Below, one piece after another: positions 25,940-33,803 of a DNA stretch of 51,359 bases. The DNA is from Pseudomonas palmensis. Lineage in GTDB: Bacteria; Pseudomonadota; Gammaproteobacteria; Pseudomonadales; Pseudomonadaceae. The stretch covers positions 1-51,359 of the forward strand of contig NZ_JAFKEC010000037.1 in NCBI RefSeq assembly GCF_017848315.1, in the 5' to 3' direction. The stretch's first letter is position 1. Every line of letters begins with the position of its first letter. The translations under genes were made by a program, and so were the position numbers. Under the pieces are notes generated by a model. That model had not been told where the DNA came from. It worked only from the letters and a program-made list of their open reading frames with translations, and made no database searches.

Positions 25940-26410
25940 TCAGAGCGTGGCAATGCGGTCGAGTTCACGCTTGAGCGCGTGGGCATCGAGCTGGCTGAAT
26001 GGCAGCGCGAAAAACGCCCGGCAGCGACGCTCGATACGCGCCAGCGCATGGTGAAAGTTCGCCTCCACCTCGTCGTCGGTGCCGGGTTGTTCGGAAGGGT
26101 CGGTCAGGCCCCAGTGGGCCTTGAGCGCCGGGCCGAAAAACGCCGGGCACGCCTCGCCTGCGGCCTTGTCGCACACGGTGATGACGATATCCGGCGGGTT
26201 GGCCGCGAAGGCCTCGTTGCCCTTGCTGCTCAGGCCCGCGGTGCTGATGCCGGCCTGCTGCAGGGTCAGCAGGCTGCGCGGCAACACCTGCCCCCTGGGG
26301 AAGCTGCCGGCGCTCAGCGCCTCGAAGCCCGCCGGGGCGAGGTGATTGAACATCGCTTCGCAGAGGATGCTGCGACAGCTGTTGGCCGTGCACATGAACA
26401 GAACTCGCAT
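25940..26410 (-). CDS. arsC: Arsenate reductase, low-molecular-weight phosphatase type
   Basis: A 156-aa arsenate reductase of the LMW tyrosine phosphatase fold. The catalytic P-loop is C7-x5-R13 (MCTANSCRS), and the acid loop is TDPSEQPG. TVCDKAAGEACPAFFG carries two further Cys near residues 79 and 86 that may form the disulfide relay used by thioredoxin-coupled enzymes. It reduces arsenate to arsenite for export by ArsB, encoded next to it. Confidence 0.93.
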   Translation of the reverse strand: MRVLFMCTANSCRSILCEAMFNHLAPAGFEALSAGSFPRGQVLPRSLLTLQQAGISTAGLSSKGNEAFAANPPDIVITVCDKAAGEACPAFFGPALKAHWGLTDPSEQPGTDDEVEANFHHALARIERRCRAFFALPFSQLDAHALKRELDRIATL

Positions 26411-26441
26411 GGTGGTGTACTCCCTTTGGCAGGCAGAATGG

Positions 26442-27725
26442 TCAAAGGCTCAGGCGCAGGGCCAGGGCCGAAAGCGTGATCAACAGCACCGGCACGGTCA
26501 GCAGCAGGCCGACCTTGAAGTAGTAGCCCCAGGTGATGCGCGTACCCTTGCGCGCCAGCACATGCAGCCAGAGCAATGTGGCCAGGCTGCCGATGGGGGT
26601 GATCTTGGGGCCCAGGTCGCAGCCGATGACATTGGCGTAGACCATCGCCTCGCGCACCACACCCTGTGCTTCGCTGGCGTGAATCGAAAGCGCGCCGATC
26701 AGCACGCTGGGCAGGTTGTTCATCACCGAGGACAGCACTGCGGCAAGCAGCCCGGTGCCCAGCGACGCGCCCCACACGCCATAGGCGGCAAGACGGTCCA
26801 GCAACTGGGTGAGCAGGTCGGTAAGGCCGGCGTTTTTCAGGCCGTACACCACCAGGTACATACCCAGCGAAAACACCACGATCTGCCAGGGCGCATCGCG
26901 CAGCACGCGCCGGGTGGAGATCACATGCCCGCGCGCAGCGACAATGAACAGCACCACTGCACAGGCCGCCGCCACGGCGCTGATCGGGATGCCCAGCGGC
27001 TCGAGCAGGAACAGGCCCACCAGCAGCGCCACCAGCACGCCCCCGCCCACGCGGAAGGTGGCGCGGTCGCGGATCGCCAGCACCGGCGCCTTCAGTGCCT
27101 GTACCTCGTACACCCCCGGTATGTCGCGGCGAAAGTACAGAAACAGCACCAGCAAGGTGGCCGCCACACTCACCAGGTTCACCGGCACCATCACCGCTGC
27201 GTATTCGCCAAAGCCCAGGCCGAAGTAATCGGCCGAGACGATGTTCACCAGGTTGGAGACCACCAGCGGCAGGCTGGCAGTGTCGGCAATGAAGCCTGCG
27301 GCCATGACGAACGCCAGGGTCGCAGCCGGGGAGAAACGCAGCGCCAGCAGCATCGACATGACGATAGGGGTAAGGATCAGCGCCGCGCCATCGTTGGCGA
27401 ACAGCGCCGAGACCGCAGCGCCCAGCAGCACGATGAAGGCAAACAGCCGGCGCCCGTTGCCGCGCGCCCAGCGGGCCACGTGCAGGGCTGCCCATTCGAA
27501 GAAGCCGGCCTCGTCGAGCAGCAGGCTGATGACGATGATCGCGATGAAGGTGGCGGTGGCGTTCCACACAATCGCCCACACCGTGGGGATGTCGTGCAGC
27601 GACACCGCGCCCAGCGCCAGGGCCAGCAGTGCGCCGAGGCTGGCGCTCCAGCCGACGCCCAGGCCGCGGGGTTGCCAGATGACCAGGGTCAGGGTGAGCA
27701 GGAAAACAGCGATGGCAGTCAGCAT
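26442..27725 (-). CDS. arsB: ArsB arsenite efflux permease
   Basis: A 427-aa inner-membrane transporter with about 12 hydrophobic helices and ArsB/NhaD-type features, such as ATFIAIIVISLLLDEAGFFEWAALHVAR, FANDGAALILTPIVM and VMNNLPSVLIGALSI. It exports arsenite or antimonite by proton exchange. It lies second in the operon, 15 bp after arsR. It is ArsB, not the unrelated Acr3 exporter. Confidence 0.95.
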   Translation of the reverse strand: MLTAIAVFLLTLTLVIWQPRGLGVGWSASLGALLALALGAVSLHDIPTVWAIVWNATATFIAIIVISLLLDEAGFFEWAALHVARWARGNGRRLFAFIVLLGAAVSALFANDGAALILTPIVMSMLLALRFSPAATLAFVMAAGFIADTASLPLVVSNLVNIVSADYFGLGFGEYAAVMVPVNLVSVAATLLVLFLYFRRDIPGVYEVQALKAPVLAIRDRATFRVGGGVLVALLVGLFLLEPLGIPISAVAAACAVVLFIVAARGHVISTRRVLRDAPWQIVVFSLGMYLVVYGLKNAGLTDLLTQLLDRLAAYGVWGASLGTGLLAAVLSSVMNNLPSVLIGALSIHASEAQGVVREAMVYANVIGCDLGPKITPIGSLATLLWLHVLARKGTRITWGYYFKVGLLLTVPVLLITLSALALRLSL

Positions 27726-27740
27726 CGGGGCGCTCCTGGC

Positions 27741-28088
27741 TCAGCAGCAGGCAGCAGCACGAACGGGGCGACCGTCCATGTTGTGCAAGCGTGTGGTGTT
27801 GTCCTTGAGCCAGTCGGCATTGGCGCGCAGCGTCACCTGCAGCAGGTCGTGCACCCAGCCGGGCAGTTGCGGGTTGAGACGGTAATAGACCCACTGCCCC
27901 TGGCGGCGGTCGAGCAACAGGCCGCTGGTACGCAGCTGCGCCAGGTGACGGCTGATCTTGGGCTGGCTGTCGCCCAGGGCGCACATCAGCTCGCACACGC
28001 ACAACTCGCCCTGCTCTGCGATCAGCAGCGCAGCGCGAGCGCGGGTTTCGTCGGCCAGGCTCTTGAACAGGTCGGGTGGGGTAATCAT
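27741..28088 (-). CDS. arsR: ArsR arsenite-responsive repressor
   Basis: A 115-aa winged-helix repressor. The metalloid site motif ELCVCEL (Cys30, Cys32) lies at the DNA-binding helix, as in plasmid R773-type ArsR, and the recognition region is LGDSQPKISRHLAQLRTSGLL. A C-terminal AAACC pair may add thiols. It is the first gene of the ars operon and an 11-bp inverted repeat stands just before its start. Confidence 0.95.
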   Translation of the reverse strand: MITPPDLFKSLADETRARAALLIAEQGELCVCELMCALGDSQPKISRHLAQLRTSGLLLDRRQGQWVYYRLNPQLPGWVHDLLQVTLRANADWLKDNTTRLHNMDGRPVRAAACC

Positions 28089-28102
28089 TGTGGGCGGCCC
28101 TT

Positions 28103-28138
28103 ACATATGGATAACCGAATATACGGATATCCATATGT
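28103..28138. promoter_or_regulatory. ArsR operator inverted repeat
   Basis: Perfect 11-bp arms ACATATGGATA and TATCCATATGT separated by 14 bp, 15 bp upstream of the arsR start. AT-rich and overlapping the probable promoter. Confidence 0.75.
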
Positions 28139-28186
28139 TATCTGCAACCGGATTTTTCAGCGCCTGCCATCAACCTCCCCAGCGCG

Positions 28187-28885
28187 TCACCCGCCGTTGG
28201 GGGCCGGTTTTTCGCGCAAGGCCGTGTGGTAGATCTGCGCCGAATCGAGCACGGGCTGGGTGGCACCATGGCGGGCGATCGACAGCATTGCCTGGCCGAT
28301 GACCTCGGTGCTCAGCACCTTTTCGGGCAACAGCGCACGCGCCAGGCTCAGCAGCGGGCCGGTGAGCCGGTAGAACACGCGGTACGCGCGGGTTCTGGAG
28401 ATGGCCCCATGCAACGGCTGAATCACCGCCGGGCGCAGGATGTGCACGCGCCTGAACGGCAGGCGCAGCAGGCTGTTCTCCGTCATGCCGCGCACCCGCG
28501 CCCACATCGTCGAGCTGGTTTCGCTGCTGTCGGCGCCCGCCCCGGAGACGTAGATGAAGGTGGCATGCGGGTTGAGCTCGCACACGCGCTGGGCCACCGC
28601 CAGGGTCAGGCGGTAGGTCATGTGGGTGTACTGCGCCTGGGTCATGCCCGCCGCCGAAACGCCCAGGCAGAAGAAACACGCATCCACATCGCGCAGGTCG
28701 TCGTCGAGCAGCGTGGACGGGTTATCGGCGAAGGCCGGCCTGACCACCTGCCGGAGCTTGGGGTGCTGGGCGTTCAGGCGTGAGCGCCCGATCAAGCGAA
28801 CGGACTCCACATCCTGCGCCGCCAGGCATTCGCGCAGCACCCCGCTGCCGATCATGCCGGATGCACCAAAGATCACTATGTTCAT
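28187..28885 (-). CDS. NAD(P)H-binding atypical SDR-like protein
   Basis: A 232-aa Rossmann protein starting MNIVIFGASGMIGSGVLREC, an extended/atypical SDR nucleotide motif. ACFFCLGVSAAGM and FIYVSGAGADSS follow the pattern of NAD(P)H-binding proteins related to TMEM/YwnB-like oxidoreductases; HILRPAVIQPLHG is also seen in that group. Activity unknown. It is followed upstream by another SDR gene on the same strand about 40 bp away and may be co-transcribed with it. Confidence 0.8.
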   Translation of the reverse strand: MNIVIFGASGMIGSGVLRECLAAQDVESVRLIGRSRLNAQHPKLRQVVRPAFADNPSTLLDDDLRDVDACFFCLGVSAAGMTQAQYTHMTYRLTLAVAQRVCELNPHATFIYVSGAGADSSETSSTMWARVRGMTENSLLRLPFRRVHILRPAVIQPLHGAISRTRAYRVFYRLTGPLLSLARALLPEKVLSTEVIGQAMLSIARHGATQPVLDSAQIYHTALREKPAPNGG

Positions 28886-28926
28886 GGCGTAGGCTGGCCT
28901 CGCTCAGTTTGAAGGGTGCGCCGGCT

Positions 28927-29784
28927 TCATGCCGACGGCCATTGCGGCGGTGCCGTGCCGAAATCGGCCGCGAGGCTGACCGGCTTCCAGCGCTGCATCG
29001 CTTCGCTGCGGGCGGCCTCTTCCACCTCCACCACATACAAGGCGTCCGACCCCAACAGCAGACGCGACGGCAGCCCTTCACGAGCGGCCAGCGCCACGAT
29101 CAGCTGTGCAATGCGCTCGGGGTCGCCCACTTCGTTGCCCACGTAGGACTCGATCAAGGCCTTGAACGCGGCCATCGACGCCATGTAGTCCGGGGCCAGC
29201 TCGGTGAGCGTGCTGCGGGCCTGGTGGCCCCAGTCGGTACGCATGCCGCCGGGCTCCAGGGTGCACACCTGGATGCCGAACGGCGCGACCTCCTTGCCGA
29301 CCACGTCGCTGAACCCGCCCACGGCCCATTTGGCCGCCTGATAGGCCGACAGGCCCGGGCTTGCGATGCGACCGCCGGCCGATGACACCTGAAAGATATG
29401 GCCGCGGCCCTGGGAACGCATCACCGGAATGGCCGCACGGGTGAGGTTGACCACGCCGAACAGATTGGTCTCGACCTCGGCGCGAAAATCATCGGTGGGG
29501 ATATGCTCGAACGGCTGGATATGGCCGAAGCCCGCGTTGTTGACCAGCACATCCAGCCGGCCAAAACGGCGCACGGCCTCGGCCACGGCGTGCCTGGCCT
29601 GCTGTTCGTCGGTCACGTCCAGTTCGAACGTGGCCAGGTTGGCGCCGTACTGCGTCTGCAGCTCGACGAAGCGTGTGATGTCGCGTGCAGTGGCTAGCAC
29701 CTTGGCGCCGCTGTGCAGCGCCGCCTCCAGAATGGCGCGCCCCAGGCCTCGGGACGCACCGGTAATCAACCAGACTTCAGACAT
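28927..29784 (-). CDS. SDR family oxidoreductase
   Basis: A classical short-chain dehydrogenase of about 285 aa: TGASRGLGRAILEAAL, VLVNNAGFGHIQPFE and the active-site stretch SSAGGRIASPGLSAYQAAKWAVGGFSD. Two ATGs lie 6 bp apart at the front; I took the second (MSEVWLITG), about 10 bp after AAGG. It lies in a three-gene set of oxidoreductases on the minus strand. Substrate unknown. Confidence 0.87.
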   Translation of the reverse strand: MSEVWLITGASRGLGRAILEAALHSGAKVLATARDITRFVELQTQYGANLATFELDVTDEQQARHAVAEAVRRFGRLDVLVNNAGFGHIQPFEHIPTDDFRAEVETNLFGVVNLTRAAIPVMRSQGRGHIFQVSSAGGRIASPGLSAYQAAKWAVGGFSDVVGKEVAPFGIQVCTLEPGGMRTDWGHQARSTLTELAPDYMASMAAFKALIESYVGNEVGDPERIAQLIVALAAREGLPSRLLLGSDALYVVEVEEAARSEAMQRWKPVSLAADFGTAPPQWPSA

Positions 29785-29844
29785 GATCATTCAACCTTTT
29801 CAAAGCGCCGACGCGGCGCATGGGCAACGTAAAAGAGGGGCTGC

Positions 29845-30690
29845 TCACTCGGGCCGAAAGCCGGCCTTGCCTTCCAGCATCACCGACTCGGCAAGCGCCT
29901 TCTGTGCCTGAATGTCCGCCAGGCTGCGGGCATAGCCGGCCTCCAGCGCCGCATAGGCATCCCCGCCGAGCACGGTGCGCAGCGGCGGCTTCTGCATCTG
30001 GCTGAGGGTGTAGATGGCGTCGGCCATTTTCAGCGGGTCGCCCGAGGCGGTGTCTTCGCCATGCTGTTCGATCCACCCGCGCAGGTTGCCGACCGCACTG
30101 CCCTTGTAGGCGTCGAGCTGCTCGGTCCAGCGGATGTTGGCCACGAAGCCGGTCTTGATCGAACCTGGCTCGATGATCAGGGTGTTGATGCCGAACTCGG
30201 CCAGCTCTTGCGCCACCGCTTCGGCGAAGCCTTCCAGACCGTACTTGGCCGCGTGGTACAGCGAGCCGCCCGGGTAGGCGGTGCGGCCGCCGACACTGCT
30301 GACATGGATGAAGGTACCGCGCTGCTGTGCGCGCATCGCCGCCATGAAGGCGCGGGTGACCTGTATCGGCGCCATCAGGTTGAGCGCGATCTGCTGCTCG
30401 ACTTCGGCGTCGGTCATCTCTTCCATCGCACCGATCACCGCCCCGCCCGCGTTGTTGACCACCACCTCCACATCGGGATGGCGGGCAGCAACGGCGCGTA
30501 CCTGTTCGCGGTCGGTCACGTCGAGCGCTTCCACATGAAGGCGCTTTGGATACGCCTGTTGCAACGCCTGCATCGCCTCCACACGACGCACGGCGGCGAC
30601 CACGGTATGCCCCTGGGCCAGCGCCTTTTCGGTAAGGGCCAGGCCCAGGCCACCCGAAGCACCGGTAATGAACCACTTTTGAACAGCCAT
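29845..30690 (-). CDS. SDR family oxidoreductase
   Basis: A 281-aa short-chain dehydrogenase: TGASGGLGLALTEKAL at the N-terminus, VVVNNAGGAVIGAMEE, and the catalytic stretch SSVGGRTAYPGGSLYHAAKYGLEG. Upstream, AGGAGTATCTTC gives a good ribosome site. A perfect 18-bp palindrome ending the TetR-SDR intergenic gap lies 24 bp before the start, so it is probably repressed by the TetR protein encoded just upstream on the same strand. Confidence 0.88.
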   Translation of the reverse strand: MAVQKWFITGASGGLGLALTEKALAQGHTVVAAVRRVEAMQALQQAYPKRLHVEALDVTDREQVRAVAARHPDVEVVVNNAGGAVIGAMEEMTDAEVEQQIALNLMAPIQVTRAFMAAMRAQQRGTFIHVSSVGGRTAYPGGSLYHAAKYGLEGFAEAVAQELAEFGINTLIIEPGSIKTGFVANIRWTEQLDAYKGSAVGNLRGWIEQHGEDTASGDPLKMADAIYTLSQMQKPPLRTVLGGDAYAALEAGYARSLADIQAQKALAESVMLEGKAGFRPE

Positions 30691-30713
30691 GAAGATACTC
30701 CTGTTACAAGTTG

Positions 30714-30731
30714 TGAGTGATTAATCACTCA
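30714..30731. promoter_or_regulatory. TetR operator, copy 1 (perfect palindrome)
   Basis: TGAGTGATTAATCACTCA, an 18-bp perfect palindrome between the TetR gene and the SDR gene it precedes. A related site lies before the TetR gene itself (14 of 18 positions agree). Confidence 0.8.
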
Positions 30732-30748
30732 GTTAAAAAGCAAGGCTT

Positions 30749-31318
30749 TTACGCCGTAATGGCGCGCCACAGCATATGGAAGCCCAGCTGGCGGTGGCGG
30801 TCGGCCTCCTCCGGGGACTTCTCGATGTGTTCGATGGTGGTGGTGGCGATACTCTCGATCACGGAAGAAATGAAGCTGATCGGGGCATCGATCAGCACGC
30901 CGTCCTCTACCCCGCCCTCCATCGTCCTGGACACGGCCTGGAACGGCTGCGCGCCCAGTGCGCGGGTTTCTGCGGTCACCTGCCCCGACGCCGACAGCCG
31001 TGCCAGCACCACGCGCTCCAGGGCATTGTTCAGGCCCCAGCTGACATAGCGATTGAAGATGTACTCCATGCGCTGGCGGTAGTCGGCCTGGGCCGGGAAG
31101 TCCGACATCATGGCCGTCACCAGGCTTTGCTTGAGGTGCAGGTAGAGCTCCTGGAACAGCACCTCCTTGCTGCTGAAGTAGGTGAACAAGGTGCCGTCGG
31201 CAACCCCGGCGCGCCGCGCAATGCTCGACGTGCTGGCCATCACGCCCAGCTCGGCGACCGCCTGCATTGCAGACAACAGCAAGGCTTCACGTTTTTCGGG
31301 GCTGAGGGGACGTGCCAT
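30749..31318 (-). CDS. TetR-family repressor
   Basis: A 189-aa repressor with the TetR helix-turn-helix (AMQAVAELGVMASTSSIARRAGVADGTLFTYFSSKEVLFQELY, residues 17-60) and a C-terminal ligand domain without recognisable specificity. The start MARPLSPEKR is typical. Matching palindromes flank the gene, one ahead of its own promoter and one ahead of the downstream SDR gene, indicating autoregulation and control of that SDR. Confidence 0.9.
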   Translation of the reverse strand: MARPLSPEKREALLLSAMQAVAELGVMASTSSIARRAGVADGTLFTYFSSKEVLFQELYLHLKQSLVTAMMSDFPAQADYRQRMEYIFNRYVSWGLNNALERVVLARLSASGQVTAETRALGAQPFQAVSRTMEGGVEDGVLIDAPISFISSVIESIATTTIEHIEKSPEEADRHRQLGFHMLWRAITA

Positions 31319-31339
31319 GGAGGGAGGTTCGCTTAAGAA

Positions 31340-31355
31340 GACTGAGTAATCAGTC
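31340..31355. promoter_or_regulatory. TetR operator, copy 2
   Basis: GACTGAGTAATCAGTC (arms 6-4-6), 21 bp before the TetR start and closely similar to the perfect palindrome at 30,714. Confidence 0.7.
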
Positions 31356-31417
31356 AACTATATTCCTGACCCTTGGGCGAATGCAAGGGGTGGATGGCGC
31401 GACGGTGCCGAACGGCA

Positions 31418-31444
31418 AGCCCCCGGCATCGCGCCGGGGGGTTG
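31418..31444 (-). terminator. GC-rich hairpin after the DUF6765 gene
   Basis: CCCCCGGC-atcgc-GCCGGGGG, 8-bp stem about 20 bp past the DUF6765 stop. There is no long T run on either strand, so termination is likely but not certain. Confidence 0.5.
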
Positions 31445-31461
31445 ATAGCCGTTATCCGGCG

Positions 31462-32907
31462 CTACTCGAACAGGTTCACGATGGCATCCGACAACGTACT
31501 CCGCTGCCGCGACCACGAGCTTGTGAAGTGATAGATATCATTGGCCTGAACGTAGTGCTTCACGAACTGGAAGTGATAGTCGGCGGCAATCTGGAACAGG
31601 TACAGATCGCTTTGGATATTCACGTAGTTGGTGCCGAAGCGATGGATCTCGGTACTGATCTGGACCATGCCCTCCAGAACCGCATGGGTGTCGGGCTCCA
31701 GGTCCACATTGATTTCCGAAGTTGGCTTTTCGGTAAGAATGCGCTTCCAGGCGAGCTCCGAACTCTTTCTTCCCGAAGTGCCCTTGGTAAGGTCGCAGGG
31801 GGCCTCGATGGCCTGGCGAGCTTTGCTCATTTCGCCTTTGATGCGGTCATCCAACTGCAACTTCCTGCCTGTTTTTACCTGGCAAAACAAACTGGTCAAC
31901 TCGAGCCAGGCGGATTCATATTCCTTGGGGTTATCGCGCTCGACCATCTGCTTGGGGTTGGACCAGCAAGGCTTGTACCTGAACTTGGCGAAACTGTAGT
32001 CGGGGAAGTGCCCGAGCCAGCCGTGGCCCAGATAACTGGTACCGCTGGGGGCCGCTTCGAAGTTGGGGTTCGCGAACGGCACGCCCTTGGTGTCGGATGA
32101 CTTCAGGACTTTCCTGTTCCAGTTTTTCGACGAGCCGTCCATGTAATAGATGGCCTGTGGGCCGTAGCCCATCTTGGACCATTCCCAGGAGTCCGGGTCG
32201 TAGTCCGCATCCCAGTAGGTGTTCATCACGTTGTCGAGGCCGCAGTGGTCCTGGTGGGCCCAGGTGTCGGCGATCACATGCGCCCTGACCCCCAGCAGGA
32301 TCAGCCTGAACCTGCGCAGCACGTCTGCGCGATTGTCCTTCAACACCTCTGCCCCGCCGATGGCCAGGCTGATGATCTTCTCCAGCCGGTCGTCATCGGT
32401 GGCGCAGAGCACGGCATCTTGAACAAGCCTGCGCGAGAGTGCGCTTTGCGGCCGGTTGAGCATCTTGCCGTATTGCAGATCCTTCACCTTGCTGGCGTTG
32501 TACTTTCTCAGTATCTGCTCGCCGCCGAAGGTGTCGCGCTTGATGAACTTGGGCAGGTAGTTGGCCACTTCGGCGCCATGGGTTTCTTCTCGGCTGGGCG
32601 TGCCGGCCGGGTCGTTGTAGTTGCCGGGGATGAAGTGGTACGAGCACCACAGGCCATCTTCAGGCTCCCCCATCGTGCCCAGCAGCCCGCCCTGGTAGGT
32701 GTAGCGCGGGTTGTCCATCTTGGCCACGACGTTGTACTTGGCAGATTTTTGGGTGTCGCTGACCAGGCTCCAGTAAGAGGCATAGGTGCTCTCGCTGAAG
32801 AAGTCGATGAAGTTGGCTGCCTTGGCAATAAGAGTTGCATCGTCCTTGTTGAAGCCGCCACACAGTGCTGAGTGGTAAGTACCGTAGAAGTGAAAATCCT
32901 GATCCAT
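31462..32907 (-). CDS. DUF6765 family protein, putative zinc-dependent hydrolase fold
   Basis: A 481-aa soluble protein beginning MDQDFHFYGTYHSALCGGF, the pattern of DUF6765 proteins. LGVRAHVIADTWAHQDHCG resembles the His/Asp metal-binding motif of phospholipase C/S1-P1-like enzymes, with further His in EETHGAEV and HFQFVKHYV. I started at the ATG with AGGGGAA upstream; the frame also runs 31 codons earlier through AT-rich sequence. The upstream 200 bp are clearly AT-richer than the neighbouring genome, suggesting acquisition. It marks the left edge of the accessory region. Substrate unknown; secretion signal not seen. Confidence 0.75.
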   Translation of the reverse strand: MDQDFHFYGTYHSALCGGFNKDDATLIAKAANFIDFFSESTYASYWSLVSDTQKSAKYNVVAKMDNPRYTYQGGLLGTMGEPEDGLWCSYHFIPGNYNDPAGTPSREETHGAEVANYLPKFIKRDTFGGEQILRKYNASKVKDLQYGKMLNRPQSALSRRLVQDAVLCATDDDRLEKIISLAIGGAEVLKDNRADVLRRFRLILLGVRAHVIADTWAHQDHCGLDNVMNTYWDADYDPDSWEWSKMGYGPQAIYYMDGSSKNWNRKVLKSSDTKGVPFANPNFEAAPSGTSYLGHGWLGHFPDYSFAKFRYKPCWSNPKQMVERDNPKEYESAWLELTSLFCQVKTGRKLQLDDRIKGEMSKARQAIEAPCDLTKGTSGRKSSELAWKRILTEKPTSEINVDLEPDTHAVLEGMVQISTEIHRFGTNYVNIQSDLYLFQIAADYHFQFVKHYVQANDIYHFTSSWSRQRSTLSDAIVNLFE

Positions 32908-33115
32908 GCCGCTTTCCCCTAAACAGTTTTTGTTTAACAAAAAAAGACCGCATGGGTTTATAGGCACAGCTTTAAATAGTGTCAAATGGCCATTAGTCAA
33001 TGATAATTGTTATTTTTATTTCGTGTATTAACGTTGGGAAAGTGCGGTTTGATGGGAATGGCGATATAGAGCGGTTCTATTTAAATTCATGGCCAATGGA
33101 GCCAGTCTGCGCTAA

Positions 33116-33328
33116 TCAGTCGTCAGGCTTGAGCAACTTTCCACACTGCTCACTGGCCAACTGGCTGATGATCCGGATGGCCTGATGAATACCCGCCGTG
33201 TTGCGAAAGCTCAGCTGCGGGTTGTGCTCGCACTCCAGCACCTCGTCATGCTGGACGAGCGCTTCACCGAGAAGTTCGAGGGTCCAGGCGTAGCGTTGGA
33301 TGGTGGACAAGCGTTCTTGGTCGGTCAT
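33116..33328 (-). CDS. Small hypothetical protein
   Basis: A 70-aa mostly helical protein (IQRYAWTLELLGEALVQHDEVLECEH, AGIHQAIRIISQLASEQCG). Composition looks like real coding sequence. AGGT stands at suitable distance from the ATG. No family recognised. Islands of pseudomonads often carry small proteins of this size; no partner gene is evident. Confidence 0.55.
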   Translation of the reverse strand: MTDQERLSTIQRYAWTLELLGEALVQHDEVLECEHNPQLSFRNTAGIHQAIRIISQLASEQCGKLLKPDD

Positions 33329-33803
33329 GGGGATACCTGCGCTAGGACCTGTATCAGGGTTGCTGAGGTTCTTGTCGGGGAGATCGTCCCGTTATTGCGC
33401 TCGAAAGGCCACGGTATTTAGGACCCATTTCGTGGCGTTGGACGATGGGCAGGCGATCATAGGGATGCCCGCCCTGTAGCCGGTAGGGGACTGACGTTGA
33501 GGTGGAGTGAAAGTCTTGCGAGGAACACGCCGTCGTCATACTGTGGCCGAGAGCGAATGCGGAAGTCCTGCTCAGAATGCGAAGAGGCATGCATGACGCC
33601 CAAGTTTGAGCTTGGAGAGTGTCTAGGAAACCAGGGGCGATTCAGCTCTCCGTGCGAATTTGCACCTAATTTCACCACCTATTTGCATTCGACCCAACCT
33701 GTCATTTGAATCGCATTTGGCCAGTACATCGTTGGGACATGACAGGCAGAGAACGACCCATTTCTGCCGGTCGATGCGGCCTGCGATCAGCGGTCCTAAC
33801 GTG
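33329..33803. other. Intergenic stretch without convincing gene
   Basis: Open frames here on both strands are short and have non-coding composition. No RNA gene, hairpin-plus-T-run or att-like sequence was recognised. It could hold the lost left end of the older inserted element. Confidence 0.5.

Noticed and set aside
33457..33709. Short frames on both strands between the 70-aa gene and the HNH-like gene
   Set aside because: No start signal and no domain; composition is not coding-like.
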